64,000 nucleotides of DNA, from assembly GCF_014207355.1 (NCBI RefSeq), contig NZ_JACHEF010000004.1, positions 484,055 through 548,054 on the forward strand. The letters run 5' to 3'. Under the pieces are notes generated by a model that saw only the letters and a program-made list of their open reading frames with translations, was not told where the DNA came from and did not search any database. The translations under genes and the position numbers were made by a program. This DNA is from Mesorhizobium sangaii. GTDB taxonomy: Bacteria > Pseudomonadota > Alphaproteobacteria > Rhizobiales > Rhizobiaceae. Below, one piece after another: positions 17,599-25,886 of the stretch; position 1 is the first letter of the stretch; every line of letters starts with the position of its first letter.

Positions 17599-17811
17599 AT
17601 GTCAGATCGATCTGCTTTAGCACCTGCTACAACCGAACCAGCCACGATGCCGGTCCCCATATCCCTTGGCGTCGCCCCTGAAGCGCTCTGGGTAGATGCA
17701 TTCCAAACCGATGAGGATGTCCGCCAGTATTGGCGAGGTTATGCCATTGGGGGCGCGGTATGCGCCGTTTTTCTGATCATTGAGCTTCTGGCAATTCACT
17801 TACTGCTCTGA
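17599..17811 (+). CDS. Small membrane protein (70 aa)
   Basis: A polar N-terminal half (residues 1-45) and a single C-terminal transmembrane helix (GGAVCAVFLIIELLAIHLLL), so a tail-anchored topology is likely. No family recognised. Confidence 0.55.
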   Translation: MSDRSALAPATTEPATMPVPISLGVAPEALWVDAFQTDEDVRQYWRGYAIGGAVCAVFLIIELLAIHLLL

Positions 17812-18012
17812 GCGCTAGCAGCGCTGCTCGATGGCACTACCCAGCCGTAGGGGAATGGCCACCCGCGGCTGCGCGACACTGTGTCTTTCCGGAGGAACAC
17901 GTTGGCGAACGGCCTCTGCAGCGCAGCCGGATTTCGCCCGAGAAGGCTGGATGTGCTATTGAATATTCGGCAGATCGTCCGATCTGCCCGAAGATCGAGG
18001 GAGGATAGTCAT

Positions 18013-18345
18013 ATGCCAACGTTCATAGTCACAGGCTCCTATTCAGCCACGGCAGCGAGGGGAATGATTGACAATCCATCGGACCGAGAAAAGGCAGCCC
18101 GTGCCATCTTTGAAGCTGCAGGCGGGAAACTGCATTCTTTCTACGTCACGACGGGCGAAACTGACTGGATGGCAATTACGGAATTCGACGACGGTGCTAA
18201 CATGATCCCCGCACTTCTCGTCGTCGGCGCATCGGGAGCGGTATCGAATGTCAAAACCGTGCGAGCATACACAGGCGCGGAATTCAAGGCGGCCCAAGAG
18301 AAGGCGGCCAAAATCGCTTCTTCCTACAAATCCCCGGCAAAATAA
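18013..18345 (+). CDS. GYD domain protein
   Basis: A 110-aa protein of the GYD family (dimeric ferredoxin-like fold, function unclear). Start MPTFIVTGSYSATAARGM, preceded by GAGGGAGGATAGTCAT. Characteristic AARAIFEAAGGKLHSFYVTT and GETDWMAITEFDDGA segments. Monocistronic. Confidence 0.88.
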   Translation: MPTFIVTGSYSATAARGMIDNPSDREKAARAIFEAAGGKLHSFYVTTGETDWMAITEFDDGANMIPALLVVGASGAVSNVKTVRAYTGAEFKAAQEKAAKIASSYKSPAK

Positions 18346-18797
18346 GCAGACCACTGGTTGAAACATCTCTGGCAGCGGAAGTTCGATCCGCTGCCAGAAC
18401 CGGTCGTTCCGGCTATATTCACCAGCCAGCGGAACCGACCCAGCTCCGCTGGTCAGGCCCCGGCACTTCTGGCCCTAGCAGCCTCACCAGCGCGCGTTTT
18501 GGCTGGGCGCTGTAGGACAGCGCCGAAGCGCCTCGCGCGTCCTTGTGGCCGCATGCCACCGCGCAACCTCGGCATAAGTTTCCCATCCGGCCGGAAATGA
18601 AAAAAGCCCGCTGCCTGTCCTCAAAAGAGGGGTAACGGGCTGAGTGTTATGGAGGGCAATTAAGCCTACCCTAATATTAGATCGGGAAGGCGCGCTTGTC
18701 GTTAAGCGATTGCCCGTCGACTACGGTTGTGGACTACCTGTGGATAACTCATACTCGGAGCCCTCTTGCAGCCCGCCAAGGCTGCGGCAGAGCAGCG
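18346..18797. other. Intergenic with one terminator
   Basis: 452 bases. Apart from the hairpin at 18603-18640 no gene, promoter consensus or repeat is evident. Confidence 0.5.
18603..18640 (-). terminator. Rho-independent terminator
   Basis: On the minus strand AGCCCGTTACC pairs with the GC-rich segment GGCAGCGGGCT and is followed by six T. An inner CCTCTTTTGAGG hairpin sits in the loop. It would end transcription of the DUF3606-like gene about 160 bases upstream. Confidence 0.6.
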
Positions 18798-19046
18798 CTA
18801 GCGCCTTTTCGGCTGACGATGTAGGTGGTCACCGGGCGCGGGCTCTACCGGGAAGTAGGGGCTGGTCGGCTGCGTGTTGCCGACATCACGTTTCAAACCC
18901 TGCGCAGCTTTAATCACAGCCTTGCGGCTGTTACCGTGTTTTAGGATCAACTCCCAAGCCAGGTCGGAAGTCAAACCGTTCTCCGAGGCGAAATATTCGA
19001 CCTGGTGGTCGTGAATAGCATCCTGCCTGCGCTTATCGCCGGCCAT
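18798..19046 (-). CDS. DUF3606-like small protein (82 aa)
   Basis: Begins MAGDKRRQDAIHDHQVEYF; the core TSDLAWELILKHGNSRKAVI, then KAAQGLK, matches the DUF3606-type helical repeat seen in small Rhizobiales proteins. The in-frame extension to 19130 runs into the dispersed stem-loop element and is not included. Confidence 0.6.
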   Translation of the reverse strand: MAGDKRRQDAIHDHQVEYFASENGLTSDLAWELILKHGNSRKAVIKAAQGLKRDVGNTQPTSPYFPVEPAPGDHLHRQPKRR

Positions 19047-19093
19047 TTTAGCCTCCGCGCGCCAGTTCGGCAGCCTGATGCTACCGTGGGGGA

Positions 19094-19220
19094 ATGGCCG
19101 GTGCAGGGGCTTGGGTGAAGCGAGCCGCACCGGCCATTGCGGGTCGGTCTTTTGGGATCGTCCCCCGCATTGCCCAATGCTAAATGCATATTAGCAATAG
19201 CTCAACTAAGACTGAAGTCC
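19094..19220. repeat. Dispersed intergenic stem-loop element, copy 1
   Basis: Arms ATGGCCGGTGC (19094-19104) and GCACCGGCCAT (19127-19137) form a perfect 11-bp inverted repeat. About 65 bases later comes the conserved box ACTAAGACTGAAGTCC. The same order occurs at 58564-58711, and the right half alone at 20620-20684. Comparable to rhizobial intergenic mosaic elements; identity not established. Confidence 0.6.
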
Positions 19221-19224
19221 CTAA

Positions 19225-19345
19225 GCCCCCGATCGAACGTCGGCTTCCAGTCGCGGTTGCGCCGCTGCCGATCGCCTTCGTAGTCAGGAATGCAGGTGAA
19301 GAACGCCGGCCGGCGATCGCGGCCCGCAGCCTTGCAATGGCGCAG
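19225..19345 (-). repeat. Decayed small-gene fragment, copy 2
   Basis: The minus strand encodes KAAGRDRRPAFFTCIPDYEG, then RRNRDWKPTFDRG, fused in frame to the end of a gluconolactonase fragment. Homologous to copies at 17400 and 20875. Confidence 0.5.
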
Positions 19346-19349
19346 GCAA

Positions 19350-19609
19350 CGTCTCTGCGGCCCGCCAAGGTCCGGTCGTGCCGCCGTTCTGGCAGACATG
19401 AGCAGGCCATCCGATCCGAGAACGCAGGCATTGGGCGCTCCCGCAACATAAGCGAACTGGCGAGCAGTTCCGTCATGATCTATGGCCGTCAGCTGGCTGC
19501 GATAGCTTTCGACGATGACAACGCGCCCGTCAGGGAGCACCGTCGGGCCCTCTGGCCAGCCGAGGCCGGTAGCGACAACCTCGACCGCCAGCTTTTCAAC
19601 CTCGTTCAT
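19350..19609 (-). pseudogene. SMP-30/gluconolactonase 5' fragment
   Basis: From the ATG at 19609: VATGLGWPEGPTVLPDGRVV, then VESYRSQLTAIDHDG, the typical first blade of SMP-30/gluconolactonase beta-propellers. After GSDG the frame breaks; VCQNGGTTGPWRAAET follows in another frame. Only about 85 of roughly 290 expected residues remain. Confidence 0.65.
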
Positions 19610-19914
19610 CGTGCGATCTCCACACCAGCAGCCTATCAAGATTTGTCGGGTACAATCCAGCCTGGCGATCTGGCGGTCAGCCGGACCCGGCGACTCGAAA
19701 GACAGTTCCCCGGACGTGCGGCTTGATGAGGCCCCACAAGCCCACCCCTACTCCCGCCGCCGACAAAGCCGGGAGGGGGCCGGGGGCTACCAGCGCCAAT
19801 AAAGCGGGGTCTCGCCGGCAGGACGGGATTATACGCACACGGTCGAAGTGGAGAAGGTTGGTTCCCAGTGCCCTTCCCTCTACCACTTCAAACCCACTAT
19901 CGTACGTAGCGGCG

Positions 19915-20165
19915 GCGCTACGGCGGCCGCCCACTCTGCTGGGCTTTTCAGAATACCGTGCTTCGGGAAATGGGGCCCCGCCAATAAGGGCGGCAAGCTT
20001 GCCCTTGACCTCGATTTCGAAGCCCTCATGCGCCCGTTTGGGGTGCACGGTGACACTGTGAACTAGTCCCCGAAGGTTCTGGATCAGCGGACCACGGTCG
20101 TCAGCCGCAGCTGCATGGTCGGCCAAAGCCTTTGAAAGAGCGTCTGACAAATGGGTACGTGTACC
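19915..20165 (-). pseudogene. C-terminal remnant of a serine recombinase
   Basis: Within a longer minus-strand frame, LSDALSKALADHAAAADDRG, then LIQNLRGLVHSVTVHP and FEIEVKGKLAALIGG reproduce the C-terminal tail of Pin-type large serine recombinases. No catalytic domain is present nearby, so this is a remnant. Confidence 0.6.
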
Positions 20166-20277
20166 GGAGCTGACCGACCAAGCGCCTCGTCGGCATCGCC
20201 CTGTGTCTTCGAGTTCAGATATCGTCGGCACTAACCTCTTGTTAACTAAACCACTTTCGACCGCTCTTGAAAAGTCA

Positions 20278-20475
20278 ATGTCGGCTGTCATATTCCCATT
20301 TATGGCGGGTAAGGACGGCCAACGGCTTTCACTTTTCGACCTCGACGCTCTACGCGAGGCCTTCCTGCGGTCTGTCCGCGAACATAACGTCAAAGATGCC
20401 GATTGGGGCGAGCACGCTAGGCAGTTCATTGAACAGTTAGCCGACCGCAAGCGCGACGAAAACACTAGAGGCTAA
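20278..20475 (+). CDS. Hypothetical protein (65 aa)
   Basis: MSAVIFPFMAGKDGQRLSLF, then DLDALREAFLRSVREH. Alternative start at 20203. No family recognised and no clear SD; moderate coding character only. Confidence 0.35.
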   Translation: MSAVIFPFMAGKDGQRLSLFDLDALREAFLRSVREHNVKDADWGEHARQFIEQLADRKRDENTRG

Positions 20476-20504
20476 CGGCATGCCAGCCCGTCGTCGCCCG
20501 TCAC

Positions 20505-20594
20505 CTAAATCATCGTGATCGAGACATACGACAACAGGTAAATGATCGCTATGATCGCCGTGATGATTATGACCCACAAGCCTAAAGTGCTCAT
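20505..20594 (-). CDS. 29-aa single-helix membrane protein
   Basis: MSTLGLWVIIITAIIAIIYL, then LSYVSITMI: almost entirely one transmembrane helix. A strong SD (GAGGGAGC) directly precedes the ATG at 20594. It ends in a TAG at 20505-20507 on the minus strand. The combination of SD, hydrophobicity and compactness supports a real small membrane protein of unknown role. Confidence 0.55.
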   Translation of the reverse strand: MSTLGLWVIIITAIIAIIYLLSYVSITMI

Positions 20595-20619
20595 GCTCCC
20601 TCGGTCTTATGCTTCTGGG

Positions 20620-20684
20620 ACTGTCTCCCCCGCGCTGCCTAAGTTATAGGCACATTAGCGAAGGCTCAACTAAGACTGAAGTCC
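20620..20684. repeat. Dispersed element, right half, copy 2
   Basis: Shares CCCCGCGCTGCC, an ATTAGC box and CTCAACTAAGACTGAAGTCC with the element at 19094-19220; the left stem-loop is absent. Confidence 0.5.
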
Positions 20685-20874
20685 CAACTACGCGCTATCA
20701 GCCTGATCCCGATCCCTCTTCAAGGGTCCAACCCTGTAGCCCGCGCTTTCGGCAAAGAAAGCGCTGGCCGTGCGTATCCCGATCTTCGGCAGGGGAGCGG
20801 GTGAGCAGCGCCTGCCGGAAGCGAGAAACTTTTAGAGATGGCTAATGTTCCGTCAATCTGGCGGTTCATCGCTT

Positions 20875-20995
20875 CGCCTGAAGGTCGGGTTCCGATCGCG
20901 GTTGCGCTTCGCATTGATTCCTTCGTAATCAGGAACCACAGTGAAAAACACCGGCCGGCGGTCGCGGCCTGCAGCCTTGCAATCGGAGCAGCCGA
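20875..20995 (-). repeat. Decayed small-gene fragment, copy 3
   Basis: The minus-strand frame SDCKAAGRDRRPVFFTVVPD, then YEGINAKRNRDRNPTF, is the best-preserved copy of this family and sits just downstream of the decayed DUF768 gene. Differences from copies 1 and 2 fall mainly on third codon positions. Confidence 0.5.
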
Positions 20996-21010
20996 AGAGC
21001 CCGGCAAGAC

Positions 21011-21231
21011 CTATTCGGTCAACCCAGCTTCGAAATGCACAATCCAATCGAACAGTGTGCGGTAAAGGCTATCCACCTAACCTCTTCATCGACTCCTCAC
21101 GCTTGATCCCGCCTTGGCATCGGAAACCAGCTTGTGGGTGAGCTCGGAAATCGAAACCACGTCCACTTTTGCCGTCTCCGGAACATTGTTCTGGATCCAC
21201 CGATGCAGGAAGTTGATGCCGCGTGTGCTCA
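21011..21231 (-). pseudogene. DUF768 protein, decayed copy
   Basis: Starts MSTRGINFLHRWIQNNVPET at 21231, an ATGA overlap with the DUF982 gene upstream, and is clearly paralogous to the intact DUF768 gene at 26873-27142. After SDAKAG it needs about three one-base shifts to restore IKREE, VDSLYRTLFDWIVHFEAG and LTE, ending in a TAG at 21011. DUF768 is typical of Mesorhizobium; its function is unknown. Confidence 0.7.
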
Positions 21232-21716
21232 TCGACGCCGCTCACTCAAAATTCTGGCCTCTCGCAACAGTGAAGCGCGGTCGGTGCCAATCATATTGAT
21301 CAGATCACGAGCCTGCGATTCCGAGATGCCGGTTTCCCGCGCAAGGAAACGGACGAGAAAGTCCTCTTGCTCCTCCCGATCCCCACGATCCCGTCGTTTG
21401 ACGTCAGCGATGTAGGATGATTTGGGCTGCTCGACCGAGTGGGGCGGTGGAGCGTCGTCCCGCATCTGACCGTCTTTCGTGTTCAGGCCAGCCTCCTTGG
21501 CGGCCATCAAAAAAGCCCGCCGAGCATTTTCGACGTCCTCGGCAGTAGTCAGGCGACCAGTGCAAGCCCGGAGTGCCGTTCGGTAGCTTGCCCCGTGCGG
21601 TTCGGGCCAGCGTTCCATCATGAATATGGCGCTTCGGACACGCTCCTCAAGGTGCGAAATTCGCCAACCGTTTTCGTCTCAACGAAAATTGGAACTCTAA
21701 AAAATGGATCGCGCAT
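21229..21716 (-). pseudogene. DUF982 / DUF3606-like protein, frameshifted near 21630
   Basis: N-terminus MRDPFFRVPIFVETKTVGEF is DUF982. The frame breaks at EAP; restoring one G in GCGGCC gives EAAIFMMERWPEPHG and continues CTGRLTTAEDVENARRAFL. A second domain (LARETGISESQARDLINMIG) is DUF3606-like. A perfect EcfG promoter lies 27 bases upstream of the ATG. A related copy is at 29137-29653. Confidence 0.75.
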
Positions 21717-21742
21717 CCCAACCACCCCGTTGCATCCGAGCG

Positions 21743-21767
21743 AACGGCGGAAGGCGACATTTGTTCC
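21743..21767 (-). promoter_or_regulatory. EcfG (general stress) promoter of the DUF982-DUF768 operon
   Basis: On the minus strand GGAAC - 16 bases - CGTT, exactly the alphaproteobacterial EcfG/RpoE2 consensus, ending 27 bases upstream of the DUF982 start. Confidence 0.75.
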
Positions 21768-21772
21768 GAGTA

Positions 21773-22628
21773 TTAGGCCTCTTCCCGGAAATCCTGTAGC
21801 GAGGCGTGCCGCAGATCTTCCTCGCCGCTCAGATGCTTCACGCGCCCAATCAGCCCCGGCTTGACCCATTGCGTCGCCTTCCGCTTCATACCCTTGGGCG
21901 GCGGTCCGGCATGCTCCTGGACGCGCTTCCACAGTCGGTCGCGAATGGCGCCGCGCGCGTTGATAGGCCGAGCCGATATATTTGCCCGTTGCTCGATCTG
22001 CCATCAGGGCAAAGGCCGGCTTGCCCACCTCACGCTCTACGCCGAGAATTTCATATTCCTGAACGGTGTAGCTCTTGATCTTCAGCCAGCTGGTCGAGCG
22101 GCCGCTGCGGTATTTGCTGTCACGCCCGCTTTGAAACCACGCCCTCGATGCCCGCCTTGTCGATCAGCTCAAAAATCGCTTTGGCATCGCCCGGCAACGC
22201 TTGGCTGAACTGGATCGGGCTGTCGGGCTCAATGATGCCTTCCAGAATCTCCCGCCTGTCCTCCAGGTCCATGTCACGCAGATCGTGGCCGTTCAGGTGC
22301 AGGAGGTCGAAAGCGACGAAATAGAGGTCTTGCTCGCGCCGCGTGATGGCTTTGCGCAAAGCGGCGAAGTCGGACAGACCCGCCTCATTGAGGACCACGA
22401 TTTCGCCATCCATGATAGCGTTTTCCACCCCGAGCCTTTTCGCCGCGCCGACCAGGCTGCGATATTTCGACGTCCAGTTATGGCCGTTGCGGGTGAAGAT
22501 GCGCACATCATGGTCGATGATAATGCGACCTGTAGCCGTCGAACTTCACCTCGTGAGTCCACTCGTCGCCTTCGGGGAGGCTGCTCCACCAATGTCGGCA
22601 ACAGGGGATCGAGGAACTTCAAACGCAT
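21773..22628 (-). pseudogene. LigD-type ATP-dependent DNA ligase, multiple frameshifts
   Basis: N-terminus MRLKFLDPLLPTLVEQPPEG, then DEWTHEVKFDGYRS, contains the ligase nucleotidyltransferase region, but the lysine segment and following residues need at least two frame corrections near 22530-22580. A long in-frame block (RLGVENAIMDGEIVVLNEAG, then DLLHLNGHDLRDM) follows. The oligonucleotide-binding part is again shifted near 22130 and 21980 before the TAA at 21773. Ligase for non-homologous end joining; inactive here. Confidence 0.8.
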
Positions 22629-22783
22629 GCACTGAACTCACACCAAGCGAAATAAGATTGAGCTAAAATGGTTCCGGAATTGGAAATCTTGGCATTGCTG
22701 CAACAAAGGCATCTGCTGCACGTTGCGCATGACGACGAAGCAGGGAGACCCCTGCCAAGCCTGGAATTTAGGAGCGCGCAATA

Positions 22784-22936
22784 GTGCCGACATATCATGT
22801 TGAGGAAATGCACGCGGACACCGTCACAGCGACCCACATCGTCAATGCGACGACACCGTTGAGGGCAGCTCGGGAAGCCACCGAGCGAGACGTCACGTTG
22901 CGCGTCAACGAACCTTTATGGATCCAGGGTAACTGA
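22784..22936 (+). CDS. Small hypothetical protein (50 aa)
   Basis: GTG start with AGGAG 10 bases upstream. VPTYHVEEMHADTVTATHIV, then NATTPLRAAREATERDV, resembles a small Rhizobiales family of about 60 aa, here ending early at WIQGN. Possible 3' truncation. Confidence 0.45.
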   Translation: MPTYHVEEMHADTVTATHIVNATTPLRAAREATERDVTLRVNEPLWIQGN

Positions 22937-22997
22937 CGAAAAGCGCGGTCACATATTTGAATACAGTTTCAGCCTTTAGAACCTCAGAGAGGTTTCG

Positions 22998-23252
22998 ATG
23001 ACAAAACCATCAGACCTTGGCCCTCCAATCATCGGCAAGCGGCACGGCCAACCGATCACGGACGAGCGAGACCATTTCTACAACTGCCCGAGTTGCGGTC
23101 AAAAGGTTGACATGCGCGATTTGCGGCAAGTCATGTGGCACGAAGAGCCGGGGCACAAGCCGCTAGGCCCAAGGCTGATGGCTCCTGACATTAGCAGTTC
23201 GGCTGTCAGTCCAGCGTGGAAGGCGAACGGCCCTGTCAGCGCTCGATCTTAG
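22998..23252 (+). CDS. Small zinc-ribbon-like protein (84 aa)
   Basis: Contains YNCPSCGQKVDMRDLRQVMW, then HEEPGHKPL: a CxxC pair with downstream His residues, a likely metal site. SD GAGAGG before the ATG. The last about 20 residues look non-conserved. Function unknown. Confidence 0.65.
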   Translation: MTKPSDLGPPIIGKRHGQPITDERDHFYNCPSCGQKVDMRDLRQVMWHEEPGHKPLGPRLMAPDISSSAVSPAWKANGPVSARS

Positions 23253-23434
23253 CGCCATGCTCTGCCTCTATCTCCACTTCAGCCACCTGCTTATTGAACG
23301 CGGCTGCCTGCTCCGTAGTATCGAAAGGCCGCGCCGTCACTGTTCCATCTTCCGCGAGAATGACGGCCAGGACTGGGAGGCCCAACGCTGGCGGACGGAC
23401 TGTACACGGCGTACATGGGGCGATAGGTCTTCAT
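23236..23434 (-). CDS. Possible small stress protein, frame uncertain
   Basis: A coding-like minus-strand segment LPVLAVILAEDGTVTARPFD, then TTEQAAAFNKQVAEVE, ends at a TGA at 23236-23238. No good start exists in its own frame; an ATG at 23434 (MKTYRPMYAVYSPSASVG) lies in the adjacent frame, so one frameshift is likely. An EcfG-like promoter sits directly upstream. Confidence 0.35.
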
Positions 23435-23442
23435 CGACAGGA

Positions 23443-23467
23443 AACTCCCGATGACAGGCGCGGTTCC
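23443..23467 (-). promoter_or_regulatory. EcfG-like promoter (AGTT variant)
   Basis: Minus-strand GGAAC - 16 bases - AGTT, one mismatch to consensus, starting 5 bases after the T-run of the terminator at 23473-23504. Confidence 0.45.
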
Positions 23468-23472
23468 GTGAA

Positions 23473-23534
23473 ACAAAAAGCCCGCCACCTTTCGGTAGCG
23501 GGCCAGCTTGGCGAATCACTGGGGGACAGTGCTC
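23473..23534 (-). ncRNA. Candidate EcfG-dependent small RNA, unit A
   Basis: Predicted RNA of about 62 nt between a perfect EcfG promoter (23540-23564) and an intrinsic terminator. It contains a short hairpin CACTG-TCCCC-CAGTG with a C-rich loop, then GGCCCGCTACC-GAAA-GGTGGCGGGC followed by TTTTTG. No room for a protein. Sister units lie at 26.37-26.45 and 26.79-26.87 kb. The transcription start is inferred from promoter geometry. Confidence 0.45.
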
Positions 23535-23539
23535 CAGCG

Positions 23540-23564
23540 AACGTCTTCGGGGCGACAATGTTCC
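23540..23564 (-). promoter_or_regulatory. EcfG promoter of unit A
   Basis: Minus-strand GGAAC - 16 bases - CGTT, perfect consensus. Another terminator-like hairpin with six T (23575-23598) insulates it upstream. Confidence 0.7.
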
Positions 23565-23574
23565 AATCACCTGG

Positions 23575-23598
23575 AAAAAAGGCCCGCCTGTGGCGGCC
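23575..23598 (-). terminator. Terminator-like hairpin upstream of unit A
   Basis: Minus strand: GGCCGCC-ACA-GGCGGGCC (one bulge) followed by six T. No gene ending just upstream was recognised. Confidence 0.45.
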
Positions 23599-23647
23599 GG
23601 CAAGATCTGGAGTTTGTTGGGGTTAACCGGGGGCTGCACCACCCGAC

Positions 23648-23672
23648 GGAACGCTTGCGTTGCAAACGCGTT
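23648..23672 (+). promoter_or_regulatory. EcfG promoter, plus strand
   Basis: GGAAC - 16 bases - CGTT, perfect consensus. The transcript would start near 23679, just before a 26-codon frame at 23684. It could also serve as a distal promoter for the HWE kinase at 24078. Confidence 0.6.
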
Positions 23673-23683
23673 ATTCCGCGCCA

Positions 23684-23764
23684 ATGGGAGAGAGTAAAGT
23701 CGCCAACGTAGTTGCACACGCAGCCTGGCGCCCTTGGCTTTTGCGCTATGCCTGGCGTCAGTAG
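23684..23764 (+). CDS. Possible 26-aa peptide
   Basis: MGESKVANVVAHAAWRPWLL, then RYAWRQ, begins about 5 bases after the predicted EcfG start site, which would make it leaderless. Supported only by promoter position; may be non-coding. Confidence 0.2.
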   Translation: MGESKVANVVAHAAWRPWLLRYAWRQ

Positions 23765-24020
23765 TCGTCCGGCCGCGACCGGGCCAGCTTTCCATTACTC
23801 CGAAACTTGGCAGCTCGACGCTCTCATTACCGGGTTTGCATCTGCCGTGGTGGTTCTGTCTATCGTGCTGCTACGCATCAACTGACTCGCAAATCCGCGA
23901 CTCAATCAGCCTTAGCTAAATGGTTCCGAACTGTAACGCGGGCGGACGATGCGGCCGCCGTGCAAATGGCCCCGCCTAGCTGCAGCCGATGCGGGGCGGC
24001 CGAGGAGCGCGCGGCTGTTG

Positions 24021-24046
24021 GGAACGAAATTGCAATGAACCACGTT
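24021..24046 (+). promoter_or_regulatory. EcfG promoter of the HWE kinase
   Basis: GGAAC - 17 bases - CGTT, perfect consensus, ending 31 bases before the kinase ATG; a start site near 24053 leaves a leader of about 25 nt with SD-like GGGGA. Confidence 0.75.
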
Positions 24047-24077
24047 TGGGTCGGTTAAGCCGCGATCGGGGACTCGG

Positions 24078-25886
24078 ATGAGTGAAGTAACCTTCAAGAG
24101 CTCGGAACTGTTCGGTGAGGATAGTTCGGAATTCGATTATCAGGATTTTTTCGAGAATGGCGACGTCGCGCTGCATCTGGTAAGCGCGGATGGTGTCATT
24201 CTGCACGCAAACAAGGCTGAACTGGACCTGCTCGGGTATAGTGCGGAAAACTATGTCGGCCGCCACATTGCCGAATTCTATCCCGACCGAGACGTGATCG
24301 ACGACATTCTGGTACGGCTAACCCGTGGTGAGAAGATCACGCGATATCCGGCCCGATTGAGAGCCTATAACGGCTCGATCAAGCATGTCGAAATTACGTC
24401 GAGCGGCCATTTCCAGGACGGCAAGCTTACCAATACCAGATGCTTTACGGTCGACGTTACCGACCTTGAGCGGACACGCACGGAGTTGAGGCAGCAGGGC
24501 AGCACGTATCATCAGATTGTCGATAGCCTTCCGATCGCCATTTATACGACCGATCAGCACGGGACGATCACCTACTATAACCGCGCAGCCGCCGAGCTTG
24601 CAGGTAGGGAGCCTGAGATCGGGAAGGATAAATGGTACGCGACGTTCAAGCTGTTCACGGCCGACGGCAAGGCGTTGCCGCTTGACGAATGCCCGATGGG
24701 AATCGCACTCAAGGAAAACCGGCCAGTTCGCAACCAGGAAGCCATAGGGCGCCGTCCCGACGGATCCTTTTTTCCATTCCTGCCCCACCCCACACCGCTG
24801 CGGGATGAGCACGGCAATCTGGTTGGTGCCGTGAATATGCTGCTAGACCTGACGGACCGCCAGCGAGCCGAAGAGGCAAGGCAGCATCTATCAGCAATTG
24901 TGGAATCCTCGTTCGACGCAATTGTCAGCAAGGATCTGAACACCATCATCAAAAGCTGGAACCACGCCGCCGAAAGGCTGTTCGGCTACACCGCCGAGGA
25001 AGCGATTGGCAAGTCGGTGACCATGCTGATCCCGGATGATCACCAGGACGAGGAACCCCGCATTCTCGAACGCATTCGCCGTGGCGAGCGGGTCGAAACG
25101 CTTGAAACGATCCGTCAGCGCAAGGATGGCAGTCGCGTTCCGGTCTCGCTGACTATATCGCCCGTGCGCAACGCAACGGGGCAGATCATCGGCGCATCAA
25201 AGATTGCTCGCGACATCACTTCGGCGAAGGAGAACCAGCACCGCATCCAGATGCTGATGCGCGAGGTCAACCATCGCGTCAAGAACCAGTATTCTGTCAT
25301 CCTGTCGATGATACGCGAGACCAACAAACGGTCTGAGACGCCTGACCAGTTTGAACGCCAGGTGCGCGAACGCATTATGGCTCTGTCGCGATCCCACGAC
25401 TTGCTTGTCTCGGCCGACTGGAAGGGAGCCACCATCAATGAGGTCCTAGTAGCCCAGGCCTCGCCTTTCCCACGGGGGGAGATCATCGCCTTATCCGGCC
25501 CATCCGTTGTCCTCAGCCCCAATGCAGTGCAGTATCTAGGGATAGCCTTCCACGAACTCGCGACCAACTCGGCCAAGTACGGCGTGCTGTCAGGCGATGA
25601 CGGCGGGATCTCGGTTACATGGAACATCACTGGTTCCGGTGCTTTAAGGCTGTTTCACCTCACCTGGGCCGAAACAGATGGTCCGCAAATTCAGACTATC
25701 GGACATGGCGGGTTTGGAACCGTGGTGCTGAAGCGGGTTGCGCCCACGGCGGTTGGTGGGCATGGAAATCTCGAATACGGCGCGCATGGGGTTACCTGGA
25801 GCCTGGAAGCGCCGCTGGCTGCCGTGGAAGCCTCCGTTGCCAATGGAAGCGTAGAAAAGCGCGGGCCGCACAGAATGGGCTTGTGA
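24078..25886 (+). CDS. PAS-PAS-PAS HWE-family histidine kinase
   Basis: A 602-aa soluble sensor kinase. Three PAS domains (about 22-130, 140-265 and 270-385), then an HWE dimerisation/phosphoacceptor box REVNHRVKNQYSVIL with His near 397, and an ATP-binding domain with N-box FHELATNSAKYGVLS near 491-505. HWE kinases of Alphaproteobacteria commonly feed the PhyR-NepR-EcfG general stress cascade. No transmembrane segment, so it probably senses a cytoplasmic cue such as light, oxygen or redox; ligand unknown. Expression from its own EcfG promoter suggests feedback. Intact. Confidence 0.9.
   Translation: MSEVTFKSSELFGEDSSEFDYQDFFENGDVALHLVSADGVILHANKAELDLLGYSAENYVGRHIAEFYPDRDVIDDILVRLTRGEKITRYPARLRAYNGSIKHVEITSSGHFQDGKLTNTRCFTVDVTDLERTRTELRQQGSTYHQIVDSLPIAIYTTDQHGTITYYNRAAAELAGREPEIGKDKWYATFKLFTADGKALPLDECPMGIALKENRPVRNQEAIGRRPDGSFFPFLPHPTPLRDEHGNLVGAVNMLLDLTDRQRAEEARQHLSAIVESSFDAIVSKDLNTIIKSWNHAAERLFGYTAEEAIGKSVTMLIPDDHQDEEPRILERIRRGERVETLETIRQRKDGSRVPVSLTISPVRNATGQIIGASKIARDITSAKENQHRIQMLMREVNHRVKNQYSVILSMIRETNKRSETPDQFERQVRERIMALSRSHDLLVSADWKGATINEVLVAQASPFPRGEIIALSGPSVVLSPNAVQYLGIAFHELATNSAKYGVLSGDDGGISVTWNITGSGALRLFHLTWAETDGPQIQTIGHGGFGTVVLKRVAPTAVGGHGNLEYGAHGVTWSLEAPLAAVEASVANGSVEKRGPHRMGL

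Noticed and set aside
21480..21530. Terminator-like AAAAAAGCCCGCC stretch
   Set aside because: Looks like the small-RNA terminators but lies in the DUF982 coding sequence (ENARRAFLMAAKEA) without a complementary arm.
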